DNA of 64,000 bases, taken from positions 12,489,662-12,553,661 of the forward strand of contig NC_048552.1 of NCBI RefSeq assembly GCF_902806685.2. The letters are read 5' to 3'. The notes under the pieces were generated by a model. That model worked only from the letters and a program-made list of their open reading frames with translations. It was not told the origin of the DNA and did no database searches. Each line of letters begins with the position of its first letter. Positions within the stretch are counted from its first letter, which is position 1. This document shows, piece by piece, positions 1 to 9,625 of this stretch. The position numbers were made by a program, and so were the translations under genes. Source of the DNA: Maniola hyperantus. Its lineage: Eukaryota > Arthropoda > Insecta > Lepidoptera > Nymphalidae.

Positions 1-288
1 GCCGATTCCGTTGTCTTTCTTTAAACTAAATTTAGAGTATCTGCATCCTCCTCCTTTTAATATTGCTAAAAAGGGACAGAACATGAACTTTACATTTAAA
101 GTCTCTAAATTTTAGTGCACGCTTCAATTTTAAACAAGAGGTTCGCGACTGGCAGCTAAAGTCACGAGGTTTGACAGCTCTAAATTAAATTTAAAACTGT
201 GAAACTGTGTCTGTCCTTTTCATATTACATTAGTAAGAAGAGGATGCGAATACTCTAAAATTTAGTTCTGCTCAAAATCAGTACAGTG
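1..288 (+). repeat. MITE-A copy (cut by left edge)
   Basis: This is a non-coding element of about 290 bp. It begins near GATTCCGTTGTCTTTCTTTA and ends near CTCTAAAATTTAGTTCTGCTC. Other copies lie at 20402-20702, 40734-41028 (reversed) and 48190-48482. The two ends are imperfect inverted repeats (TTTAGAGTATCTGCATCC against GGATGCGAATACTCTAAA), so I read it as a non-autonomous DNA transposon. Superfamily not determined. Confidence 0.7.
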
Positions 289-402
289 CAACAAGGTTCT
301 CTTGGCACTTGAATGCCATTGACAGGGGGCGCTGTTGGAGACCAAAGGCTTAGAATGTTCAAACAAGAACCATACAAGAACAAAAGAAACACTTGACAGC
401 AA

Positions 403-617
403 CGTTAGAATAGAATAGAATATGTTTTATTCAAGTAAACTTTTTACAAGTGCTTATGAATAGTCAGGTAGTTTTAATTTACCACTGGTTCGGAATGCCG
501 TTCCTACCGAGAAGAACCAGCTAGAAAGTCGGCGGATGCTCTTTTTAATTTTTCAATTTACAATGTTGTTATACCATACTAAGTATACAAGCCATTGCAG
601 GCCCGTGCATTGCTGGT
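403..617 (+). repeat. SINE-D copy
   Basis: It starts with AGAATAGAATAGAATATG and ends near GCCCGTGCATTGCTGG. Copies recur at 953-1115 and, shortened, at 21104-21214. It lies in the intron just after the HARBI1-like exon that ends at 683. Confidence 0.6.
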
Positions 618-682
618 TAGTTCCGATTTTCGCCACGCGCCAAGGTAGCCTTGTCGCACGACGCACTGTACCATTGTCTTAC

Positions 683-824
683 CAATAAGCCAGCACAGTT
701 CTCGGGCATGGTTGAGGCTTTGGAGATCAATTGTCACAGCGTGCTGGCTGAGGATCGCGTCGTGTGAGAGGGAGCCGCCCGGCTTGGCGTCCACGCTTAG
801 TATGCTCATATGGCTGTCACAAAT
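683..824 (-). CDS. HARBI1-like exon 4
   Basis: The acceptor is TCCATCACAG before ATTTGTGAC, and the donor is GTAAGA after ...CTGGCTTATTG. It encodes ICDSHMSILSVDA through HARELCWLI and contains the second putative catalytic Asp. The exon ends in phase 1, and the continuation is outside the window. Confidence 0.8.
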
Positions 825-3800
825 CTGTGATGGAGAAAATTAAATTTATTTGAAACTAGCTGCCCTGGCGAACTTCGTTCCGCTTAATAGTCGATTCAAA
901 TTTTTTAAATTTTTCTCTCCCTAAGAACCTTCCGCGTACTTCAAGGAATATTATAGAAAAGAATAGAATATGTTTTATTTAATTTACCACTGGTTCAGAA
1001 TGCCGTTCCTACCGAGAAGAACCAGCAAGAAAATCGGCGGTTGCTCTTTTTAATTTTTCAATTTACAATGTTATTATACCATACTATACAAGCCATTGCA
1101 GCCCCGTGCATTGCTGGAGCGAGTCAAATCCAAGCTTTTTTATCATTTACATAGTTTTCAACTGTATAATATGCTTTTTTTAGGAGCATACTTTTAACAC
1201 ATTTTTTAAACTTGTGTAAAAGAAAGTCCATAAAAAAAGAATTAGCGAAATCGGTTCAGCTGTTCTCGAGATTTGCGATCAGCAACACATTCAGCGATCC
1301 ATTTTTATATATAGAGACTAGCTGATGCCCGCTACTTCGAACGCATGGTACGAACCCCGGGGTTTTAAAAATCCCATGGGAACTTTTTGATTTCCCGGAA
1401 TAAAAAGTAGCCTATGTCACTCTCCAGGTCTTTAACTATACCCATGCAAAAAATCACGTCGATCCGTTGCTCTGTTGTGACGTGATTGAAGGACAAACTA
1501 ACAAACAAACACACGTTTGCATTTATAATATTTGTAGTGACTAGCTAATAGAGATGGGCATGATTGCTAATTTGAAATCATTTTCATGTGAAATTATTAT
1601 TTTTCTTCTCAGTGGTTTCACATGCGATTTTTCGCCTGAAAAGTGTTTTTCTCAAACTACTGGATGGATCGGGCTGAAATTTGGCATGCAGGTAGCTATT
1701 ATGACGTAGGCATCCACTAAAAAGGGATTTTTGAAAATTCAACCCGTAAGGGGGTGGAAATAGTGGTTTGTGTTGTCCACGCGGACGATGTCACAGGCGT
1801 CAGCTATAGTAAGTTATGAATGGAACTCACAATCTGTACTTTCTTGGAGTGGTAGGACTTGTTGAAGTGCTTCTTCTGGTCGTCATCAGGCCGGGCGATG
1901 GGCACGTGCATGCAGTCCACGCAGCCCACCACGTTGGGAATGCCATACTTCATGTAGAACCTGCAAATTGGGTATTTGACTCCAATTTTTTTATTACTTT
2001 ATTATAAACTAGCTTATGCTCGCGACTTCGTCCGCGTGGACTACACAAATTTCAAACCCCTATTTCACTCCCTTAGGGGTTGAATTTTCAGAATTCCTTT
2101 CTTAGCGGATGCCTACGTCATAATAGGTATCTCCATGCACAATTTTAGCTTGATTTGTCCAGTAGTTTGAGCTGTGCGTTGATAGATCAGTCAGTCAGTC
2201 ACCTGTTCCTTTTATATATTTAGACAAGGATAAAAATAGTGACGTAAACTGAAAAAAACTAATTAAATCGATCAAATAACAAAAAGTATTTCAATATTTC
2301 TGATCAGACAGAGATAGCGAAATAGAATTTTGACCTCACACTTTACTAATGCGATAGTAGCTTCGTGCGGTTTCATACAAATTTTCGTTTTGCGAGAAAG
2401 GGATAGAAGACCCTCCCACTCCAAAATTAAAACGCCTGTAACTTTGTAAATCTTTGTTGGGTTTTAATATTTTTTTCAGCGTGATCCTATAAGGGTTAAT
2501 TTTTTCCTATTGAGGCATGGAACTCTAAAAATGAAGGCTAAACAAACAAACTCCTAATTATATATAATTACCCATTCTTAATAACCTCCCGCTCATTCCT
2601 CAAATGAGGGAAATGTATGTACTTCTTCACAATGGTGGGGTGGTTCATGGCCTCCGTGACCTGGCTCACGGCGGTGGACACGAAGTACTGTGTTATACTC
2701 GGATCTGTCTTCCCACCTATGGACTTCTGGTATTTACCTGTGGCGTAGAAAGAGAGAGCTGCCAACATCTGTGGACAAGTCAAAAGTCAAAGTCAAAGTC
2801 AAAAAAGTTTATCCAAAATAGGTATTAAATTACATTTTTTGATAATCGGTAGTAGTATTTGTAAGATGACGATAGTGGTGATAATTTTTACGCGAACTTA
2901 AAACTAAAGCTACAAGAAAGTACCTATCATCCCAACCCATTGATGGCTCACTACTGAGCACGGGTCTACTCTCAGAATGTGAAAGATTTAGGGCCGGTTG
3001 TTTCAAACCATTGGTCTTCGTAAGATACGTTCGTTAAAATTTAACAGACGTAGACGAATTTTAACATTTGTTAATTTAAGAGCGTTGCGTCATTGCACAA
3101 AAAACTGTTCGTCATTGTTATTCTGGTTACGAAACTAACCCTAAAAATTAACTCACTTTTCCGTATCCTTTTTTATTTCATTTTATATTGAATTATATAG
3201 TTATTGATATTGCTACTTCGCATTTTAAACACTTTTTCTTTTTTTAAAATTCTCTTTCATCTTCAAAAAAACTACCATTAAAAGCATTAAATTCAAATGA
3301 TTCCATTATTATTTGTAAATAAAATATTACGTTTGTAGGAAGTATGAAGTTACGAACTGATTTGACGATCACCAATGGTGTCAGCACTGGTTAACGTAAA
3401 CGTAACTTTTTAACGAACGTTAGCGCTAATAGATGCTGAATCAACGCTTTTTCTTTACTTACGTTCGTTAGCGCCATATTTAAAGGTTACGTGTCCGTCA
3501 AAATTTGTTGAAACAACCGGCCCTAAGGCTATCTACCACACTGGACAATTACAGATTGGAAGACTTTACACACTTTTGAGAACATTATGGCGAACTCTCA
3601 GGCATGCATGTTTCCTCACAATGTTTTCTTTCACTGTTAGAAGAGTGATATTTAAGTGCTTAAAATGCACATAACTCCAACAATTAATAGGGGCATGCCC
3701 AGGATTGAACCCCTGATCTCCCGAATAGGAGGCCAACATCTTAACCACTATCATCACTTTTTGGTCTTAAAGTACCTGTGAAGTATGTAATCAATATATT

Positions 3801-5023
3801 TTTACAGCAACGGCTAAACCAAAAGGAAGGGTTATGATTTTAGCAGTCTATGTATGTTTGTATCTATATGTGTAGGCATGGCTATATCCATAGCACCTAA
3901 ACTACTGGACTGATGTTGATGAATGAGGTGTCAATTGATTTGTTGTTATGGTCCGGGTGACATAAACTACATTTTATACCATGAAAATCGATCTGACAGA
4001 TATTTTTTATAATTTTTTAGTGTTTTTACCTACACTTCAAGGAAATTACTGAATAATTTTAAATACATATCAAAAACAGTTTGAAAGTAGTTTTGATAAC
4101 TGCAAAGTGTCGCTACTAGATGGCATTAAACTGTCGCTTCAGTACTGAGAGAACATGCGTATCACAAATTTCGTCACTGGCGGTAAGCGAAACCGTGGCC
4201 GAGTGGTCAAGGCATCGGGCGCGAACCCAGAAGATGCAGGTTCGATTCCTGCCGGTTACGCAATTTTTGATATGTATTTAAAATTATTTAGTAATCTGAC
4301 AGATGTTACATCTAAAAATGTGGGTCTCCAAAATTTTTTTTAAATATTATATTACTTGAAGGATGTTGCCTAGTTGCAGCAATTATCAGTCAATTACGCT
4401 AGTTAAATTATGTTGACTCCCAGAGATCCAGCCAGAGATTCAGCCATTTTGCTTCCTCTATGCCTCAGAGGGAATGTTGAACACATGAGTTTCAGAAAGC
4501 TTGGGAATATAAATAAGTTGCACTACTAGGTACATCTTATATACACAGAAAAGTTGTGTTGCTACGAGAGCCCATTGCATATTACAAAAAAAATAAGACA
4601 AAGTAAACTACAAAAATAAATAATTAACAATAACAAAATATTTAACTAGTATTTCATATCTTTTATAGGCAATTTACCTTATTAGCAATTTGGAAGAGGT
4701 TTACTTACTTTACTCTCCACAGAAAATTCGATTGACTTGGTAGACTCAGGCATAACTGGCTTCAACTCTTCACAGAGGTTTCGCGCCAGACCTTTTGAAA
4801 GTCTATATGACTCTACAAACGCGGCATCACTCAAATCAAACGGATCGGATTCGTCTCTTGGTTTAGGCACGCTTTTCTCAGGACTTTTTGCTTTTTCCAA
4901 ACTCCGAGGCTCCGGTTGTTTTTGCGTTTGCGTCGAATCCCACTTGAGTAGCTCGAAGAACACCGGCTCATCGTCAACTACGGATATGTAACTATCCTCT
5001 GGCGGCTTATCACCCATTTCCAT
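683..5023 (-). CDS. HARBI1-like putative nuclease, 5' four exons (partial)
   Basis: The visible exons in order are 4709-5023, 2572-2768, 1831-1960 and 683-824. All four have GT-AG borders and their phases join in one frame. The start is the ATG at 5023. The concatenated protein reads an acidic N-terminus, FVESYRLSKGLARNLCEEL, then MLAALSFYATGKYQKSIG, then YGIPNVVGCVDCMHVPIA, then ICDSHMSILSVDAKPGGSLS. That order is typical of HARBI1/Harbinger transposase-derived proteins. The D in GCVD and the D in SLSHDA would be the first two acidic residues of the DDE triad. The third, and the C-terminus, lie left of the window. The usual GCIDGTH motif reads GCVDCMH here. Introns full of SINEs and MITEs suggest a resident host gene rather than a fresh transposon, but an old intron-bearing transposase is possible. 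No partner Myb/SANT gene is seen. Confidence 0.82.
953..1115 (+). repeat. SINE-D copy
   Basis: Second copy of the element at 403-617, with a short internal deletion at the start. Intronic to the HARBI1-like gene. Confidence 0.6.
1318..1545 (+). repeat. Family P element
   Basis: It starts GACTAGCTGATGCCCGC and ends GCATTTATAATATTTGTAGT, with the internal block CCGGAATAAAAAGTAGCC. This is the most abundant family in the window. I class it as a short non-autonomous element or LINE 3' end. Its origin is not resolved. Confidence 0.75.
1640..1795 (-). mobile_element. Lep1/Helitron-like fragment (family L)
   Basis: Reverse copy of the family that contains TGAGCTGTGCGTTGATAGAT. Here only the portion from AAACTACTGGATGGATCGG to the GTCCACGCGGAC end is kept, and the GTCA repeat end is missing. 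Confidence 0.65.
1831..1960 (-). CDS. HARBI1-like exon 3
   Basis: It begins right after TTTGCAG and ends at GTGAGT. It encodes FYMKYGIPNVVGCVDC through HSKKVQI and contains the first putative catalytic Asp. The phases match the neighbouring exons (2 in, 0 out). The sequence just upstream of the acceptor is the end of a MITE-C element. Confidence 0.85.
1963..2483 (+). repeat. MITE-C copy split by a Helitron-like insert
   Basis: It begins with AATTGGGTATTTGACTCC and matches the intact copy at 12282-12654, which has terminal inverted repeats AATTGGGTATTT / AAATACCCAATT. A 216-bp family-L element sits inside this copy. The far end is lost at about 2483, where a family-G fragment (GATCCTATAAGGGTT) begins. 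Confidence 0.75.
2007..2222 (+). mobile_element. Lep1/Helitron-like element (family L)
   Basis: It runs from AGCTTATGCTCGCGACTTCG to GTCAGTCAGTCACCTGTTCC and TATATATTTAGA. It lacks inverted repeats and an obvious target duplication, as expected of a non-autonomous Helitron. The uninterrupted MITE-C at 12282 provides an empty-site comparison. Confidence 0.75.
2572..2768 (-). CDS. HARBI1-like exon 2
   Basis: The acceptor is TTGTCCACAG before ATGTTGGCAGC, and the donor GTAATT follows AATGG. It encodes MLAALSFYATGKYQKSIGG through NEREVIKN, the helix-turn-helix-like stretch of HARBI1 proteins, where alanine-rich ALxFxATGxYQ is the hallmark. The exon ends in phase 2. Confidence 0.82.
2935..3757 (-). 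repeat. tRNA-derived SINE (family T) interrupted by a MITE
   Basis: Reversed copy in two pieces, 2935-2988 and 3526-3757. Family T begins with a tRNA-like head, has the box GGTTCGATCCC, and ends in ATGGGTTGATCATGATGATG repeats. A complete copy is at 24593-24908. The MITE at 2991-3523 divides this one. Confidence 0.75.
2991..3523. mobile_element. 533-bp MITE with TA target duplication
   Basis: The terminal inverted repeats are GGGCCGGTTGTTTCAA and TTGAAACAACCGGCCC, flanked by TA on both sides (2989-2990 and 3524-3525). No ORF of note. TA duplication points to the Tc1/mariner type. The inner sequence is rich in ACGTTCGTTA-like motifs. Confidence 0.8.
4052..4288. mobile_element. Inverted-repeat element enclosing a tRNA-like sequence
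   Basis: A perfect 25-bp inverted repeat lies at 4052-4076 and 4264-4288 (arm starts AATAATTTTAAATACATATC). It encloses the tRNA-like stretch at 4189-4260. Weaker inverted similarity continues outward. It may be a foldback element that captured a tRNA-related sequence. Confidence 0.65.
4189..4260 (+). other. tRNA-like sequence (probably pseudogene or SINE head)
   Basis: The order is a 7-nt stem half GAAACCG, a D-arm GCC...GGC with GAGTGGTCAA, a T-arm GCAGG TTCGATT CCTGC, and the closing CGGTTAC. The acceptor stem pairs with one A-A mismatch. The presumed anticodon loop CGCGAAC lacks U33 and its stem has a mismatch, so I do not assign an isotype. The internal A and B boxes look intact. Confidence 0.5.
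4709..5023 (-). CDS. HARBI1-like exon 1
   Basis: The ATG is at 5023 in the context AACTAAATGG, and the donor GTAAGT follows GAGAGTAAA. It encodes 105 aa: an acidic, proline- and serine-rich head, then FVESYRLSKGLARNLCEEL, the conserved N-terminal segment of HARBI1-type proteins. The exon ends in phase 0 and joins exon 2 as ...VESK-MLAALSF. Confidence 0.82.
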
Positions 5024-5299
5024 TTAGTTTTTCTATATTTATTTTGAAATTCTAAAATAATTCACAACAAAACTAAGCGCAGCTTACGTTACGTTGACGA
5101 ATTTGACACTTGATGCTTGATGTTTTGTGTTGCCAGAATTAAAAAAAAAATAAAAATGACAACAAGATTTTAGGTACATGTCTGTCCGTACATGCAATTT
5201 ACGATTCAAATACCGGTTCTTTCATTTGTTTTCTAAACATTGTTTTAACAGCGGCGGTTTTTAGGATGACATTTAAAAAGTTTCGCGTAAATCCTAATC

Positions 5300-5445
5300 T
5301 ATACTGATGTTATAAAATATGCCAGTGTGTCTGTCTGTCTTCACGGCCCATCTGTTTAACCGATTTTGATACAGATTGCATCCCAGGAAATGACATAGAC
5401 CGTATACTTTTGTCCCAGAAAATCAAACAGTTCCCCTACCTACCT
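5300..5445 (-). repeat. Family P fragment
   Basis: Reversed, decayed copy: TGTCTGTCTGTCTTCACGGC, then a CCGATTTTGATAC block, ending at CAAACAGTTCCCC. Confidence 0.6.
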
Positions 5446-5449
5446 AGGT

Positions 5450-5919
5450 ACTTTCTGTATTCGAGGAACGAATAACCGTCTGCAAATACTTAATATGTTC
5501 CTCAAAACTTTTGAGGAGCATTTCGAATGCAGTCCAAGGCCCAAGGCCCAATTCTAAACCTACCTAATTATAGGTAATACCCAAGTGGTACCTATCTAGA
5601 AAATCTTGAGTTTTTAGCTATTATACGTATAGTATACTTACGGATATTCATATTCTTACACGTGTTTATAGTCAAATCTCATCATTTTAGTTTAATCAGT
5701 CAACACGTAAATTCCCGAATCAGTCCCTGACATTATCTTGCGGAAACCTTAATCTTTTATCTCCCGACACTCGACAGATAGGTACTTACCTAGTTGTTAG
5801 TGAACTCTTCAAAAATCTGAATAGGTAGGTAGGTACCTACCTACTTACAGTAAGTAATATTAATAAAACATACAAAAGGTGTTTCTTTATTAAGTTACTT
5901 TACCTACGATTATGTAGTT
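5450..5919. other. Intergenic, no gene seen
   Basis: AT-rich, with many short TAGGTA/TACCTA runs (for example 5822-5852). I see no coding potential or recognised repeat. Confidence 0.5.
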
Positions 5920-6133
5920 ACTAGCTGATGCCCGTGAATTTACGTTTTTGAAAATCCCGTGGGAACTCTTTAATAATCTTCCGGGATAAAAAGTAGCCTA
6001 TGTCACTCTCCAGGTCTTTGACTATACCCATGCAAAACATCACGCTGATCCGTTGCTCCGTTGCTCCGTTGCGAAGTGATTGAAGGACAAACCAATAAAC
6101 CAACAAACAAACACACTTTCGCATTTATAATAA
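5920..6133 (+). repeat. Family P element
   Basis: TAGCTGATGCCCGTGAATTT through GCATTTATAATAATATGGGT, including the AAGGACAAACCAATAAACC tail block. Confidence 0.75.
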
Positions 6134-6208
6134 TATGGGTATCGAATTAGGGATTAATTATTCATAGTTTTATTATATTTGCGTAGGTATACCTTCCACA
6201 GACGTAAT

Positions 6209-6227
<19 letters not shown>

Positions 6228-6239
<12 letters not shown>

Positions 6240-6425
6240 ACGCATTGCTGGCTCACTACTGAATACAAGTCCCCTGTCAGAATGAGAAGGGTTTCGCCAT
6301 AGTTCTACCACGCTGACCAAGTGCGGATTGGCAGACTTCACACACCTTTGAGAACATTATGGAGGACTCTAGGTAGGCAGGTTTCCGCGCGATGTTTTAC
6401 TTTTATCGTTAAAGCAAGTGATTTT
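6228..6425 (-). repeat. Family T SINE, partial
   Basis: An ATC microsatellite at 6210-6240 leads into the reversed tail and body of family T. The tRNA-like head is missing. A family-P fragment in reverse (6466-6580) follows, preceded by a small inverted stretch. Confidence 0.65.
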
Positions 6426-6465
6426 CGGCGTTCCGTCGAGGTCGACGTGATTTTTTGCAAAAGTA

Positions 6466-6580
6466 GCCTATGTCACTCTCCAGGTCTTTAAGGCTACTTT
6501 TATCCCGGAAAATCAAAGAGTTCCCACGGGATTTTTAAAAACCTAAATCCACGTGAACCAAGTCGTGGGCATCAGCTAGT
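6466..6580 (-). repeat. Family P fragment
   Basis: GGCTACTTTTATCCCGGAAA through GTGGGCATCAGCTAGTATA. The adjoining 5' part (GTAGCCTATGTCACTCTCCA) is in the opposite orientation, so this is a rearranged copy. Confidence 0.6.
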
Positions 6581-6589
6581 ATAATATGT

Positions 6590-7735
6590 AATAAAGCTAC
6601 ACCCTATGGTCATACACTCATATCTACCTCAGTTCAAGTTGTTTCCTGCCGGGAATCTAATCTGACTTTATCGTAAACAAATCAGTCAAAAACCATCAAC
6701 AGATTGATAATAAACTTGTAGGGTACCTACACGCAGACAGGTAGAGTCCCGGCGGATGATAGAGATTAAAAAAATCTTTTAAGATGAGATGTTATCTTCG
6801 AGTGTGTTATTGAAAAGCTATATAGTCTCGTCCTATCTCTTATCTCAAAGCGCATCCATCAGTAGATACCTATGCAACGTAGATAGAGTAATAAAGGTAG
6901 ATACAGGAACGTTTGCTTTCTCATTCACACTACAAAGAGAGCACAGATAAAGTTACTAATGTGATAAACAGAGACGCAGCTAACCTATTTTTTGTCCCTT
7001 ATAGTGTAACTGTTTTTTTCAAGAATACATACAAGGAATGCAACTTTAGTTGCAAAACAAACTTTGAGAATTCGTGGCGTAATGGTATTTCTCATTAGTT
7101 ATTTACTTGTTTTCACATAAAAACGTTCAATACAAATATTGTTGATCGGTTAATACAAATATTGACTACTAAACAATGGTAATAATTGTCGTGTTATTCA
7201 TCGTTACGTCGTGATATCGCTATCTCATACGCGGTTACACAGTACTTCAATCTACCTTTATTACTCTATCTACGGTATGCAAAGATTACATTGGTCCAGC
7301 CTCAGACTAAGTATCAAGAGACTTGTCAGACGCACACATACCCGAAAGGGACAAAACAACAAAAGAAATAATACTCACGTATAAAGGTGTTTCATAATTT
7401 GCGTTCGCTACAACTTTTACACAGCGAAGCACCATAAATGGCTTCTACATACCTTCAATACTAAATTTGAAACAGAAAACTAAATAAAAACTCGTAATAT
7501 TCTCAATAAATTACTATCACAGAGGTTTGTTGGGCACAAACTACAACGTGCCCAACAAAAAAAAAGCTAAACTATGACAAAGACAAAAAACTGTGTTTAT
7601 GTCTCTGTCACTCTTCAGAGCTTTTCTATACACCTAGCTTGCTCTAACAAGGTATATTATTTTAATGCCAAGTCTTCTTAATACTTAGTCTGAGGGTCCA
7701 GCAATGCGCAGGACTGCAATATACTATGACATAAT
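6590..7735. other. Intergenic, no gene seen
   Basis: I see only short ORFs without family resemblance and no repeat that I recognise elsewhere in the window. Confidence 0.5.
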
Positions 7736-7737
7736 TT

Positions 7738-8100
7738 TTTTATTCAAATACAAGTTAGCCCTTGACTGCAATCTCACCAAGTGATGATGGAATCTTTTTT
7801 TTTTTTTTTTTGAAAAAGAATATTTAGCCATGTTAAATGACTAATATTCCCCTTTCCTCTCCAACTAAGCGTCAAGCTTGTGCTAGGAGTAGGTACGACA
7901 ATAGTGCAACGGGCGGGGTTTGAACCGTCAACCTTTCGGTTTTCAGTCCACTTCTTTACCCGTTGAGCTATTGAGGCTCTAAAATCTAAGATGGAAGCGG
8001 GCTAACGTTTTTATTAAACACGTACCCCTTTGGTTTCTACATGGCAATTGGTATCGTATGGGAACGCTAAATTTTTATTAAGCGTTCCCATACGATGACG
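7738..8100 (+). repeat. SINE-E copy split by another SINE
   Basis: Pieces 7738-7795 (CAAATACAAGTTAGCCCTTG) and 7985-8100 (TAAGATGGAAGCGGGCTAAC) correspond to the continuous copy at 18880-19125. The intervening part is a SINE-F. Confidence 0.65.
7796..7986 (-). repeat. SINE-F (tRNA-derived), inserted into SINE-E
   Basis: Read in reverse it starts GAGCCTCAATAGCTCAACGG, a tRNA-like head with the box GGTTCAAACCCCG, and ends in a poly-A-like run (T17 on the plus strand). A second partial copy is at 21909-22031. Confidence 0.65.
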
Positions 8101-8360
8101 AGGATCCGATACGATTTTATTTAGAGAATTAGATAAGGCTTTGAGTTTTATTGTAACATTTTCATTTAAAAAATTGCTTTGTTTGTTGTTTATCAAAGCA
8201 AAAAAAACATACTTAGGTATCTTATGAGGTTAAGTGGCAACACCTGTCAAAACGTCAATCTGTAATCTTTTATTTTATCTATAACTGGATTATCGCAATG
8301 TAAAATACTCATGCCATAATTAATATGGATACTCATGTTCCTCTTGAGGTACGGAACCCT

Positions 8361-8516
8361 AAAAATAACTTTTGTTTCTAGTTTCAACACGTGTGTATGT
8401 TGAAGTCGAGCGAGCTACATACACGCTTTGATTTCTAGTATCTTTTAGGCTCGCCCGACTTCATACATACATACCTAGACCTACTCGTGTTGAAACTAGA
8501 AACAAAAGTTATTTTT
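8361..8516. repeat. Foldback with perfect 31-bp arms
   Basis: The arms at 8361-8391 and 8486-8516 are exact reverse complements (arm starts AAAAATAACTTTTGTTTCTA). The inner sequence carries a second, imperfect inverted pair around GAAGTCGAGCGAG / GGCTCGCCCGACTTC. It is preceded by a family-G fragment. Confidence 0.75.
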
Positions 8517-8544
8517 TACTTTGTGGGTAGTGGTTTTGGAAGTT

Positions 8545-8990
8545 GGTTTTTCTAATTTTTTTTTTTATTTTAAGCTTTTTAGTGTAACTACCTAGTCATT
8601 GCTTGGTACCTGAAATATCAATTCAGCAGCATTGAGGAGTTGGGATCCGAAATTCAATGGTGTAGTCTATGCTTGGCATCAAAATAATATTGCATCATCC
8701 GCAGTTCCTGAATCACTATAGTTTAGGAGTGTTGTACCCTACATCATCAGGGTTGAGGAGTTGGGACTTGGAGTTCAAGCATAAAGTTGTTGCTTGGTAC
8801 CTACAACATTAATTCACTATGAACACTTCGTGATAACTTGTCGTCCTGATAACTGCGGCGGGCAGTAACCCTGCAGCATCAGGATTGAGGAGTTGGATCT
8901 AGAAGTTTTTATGGGACCACCACCGAAACATCCTCTGTCGAAACGGGCTGAATTGAGAACCACTTCCTTTTTGGAAGTCGGTTAACATAA
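8545..8990 (+). repeat. Repeat with internal tandem units
   Basis: The motif ATTGAGGAGTTGGGATC and variants recur at about 8632, 8752 and 8884, giving units of about 120-135 bp. It ends GAATTGAGAACC...GAAGTCGGTTAA. The same terminal motif occurs alone at about 47683-47720 and 58738-58780, so this is a dispersed family. Confidence 0.6.
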
Positions 8991-9052
8991 ACAATAACAT
9001 AAAAGGAAAATTAATAAAAGCAAAAGCAAGTTATACAGTCTTCAAGAACTAA

Positions 9053-9500
9053 GACTAAGCGCGCACGACGAAAATAAATCGTTGCGAAAAAAAATCGCAA
9101 ATCTGTGAACTATCAAAATACTTTAGCATCTACGCACTGCGAAAAAAATTAATAATATTCGCAATTGCGGTGCGATGCAAACTCGTAAGATTTTTTGTGT
9201 TAGGTATATGGAAAAATACTAGAGTCCCGCGCACTGCGGAAAACATCGCCATCCTTTCATGTAATATAAGTAGTAAATTATGCATAGGTATTTTCTTTTT
9301 TGAATCGATATTTAGATGTTCACTCTATATGATATAATTTATTAAATGTTCGTCTAACGTCTTGTTAATGTTGGTACAGTATTCACTGATTTTGGCCTGT
9401 CTTTCGTGGTGCGAAAATAAAGTGTGGTGCGCGTAGGAATAATATTTATAATATTCACATTGCAAAAAAAATCGCATCGCAATGCGCGTTTAGCCTTACG
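9053..9500. repeat. Probable MITE with degenerate ends
   Basis: The left end is CTAAGCGCGCACGACG...GCGAAAAAAAATCGC. The right end is TTGCAAAAAAAATCGCATCG...GCGCGTTTAGCC. They are imperfect inverted repeats. There is no ORF. Confidence 0.45.
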
Positions 9501-9625
9501 GATTTAAACAGGCTTATGGCATCCTTAGATACAGGACGGGCCTCTAGACATCTTGCGGCGTGCTATGAATAAACTAGTACTTAGTTATTATTAATTAATC
9601 TGTGGAATTTTTATCTTTGCCCATA

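Noticed and set aside
4189..4260. Functional tRNA-Ser or other isotype
   Set aside because: No U33, mismatched anticodon and acceptor stems, no long variable arm, and enclosed in an inverted-repeat element.
4155..4343. 62-aa ORF (RGRVVKASGANPEDAGSIPA)
   Set aside because: It overlaps the tRNA-like sequence. The peptide is a translation of tRNA arms, not a gene.
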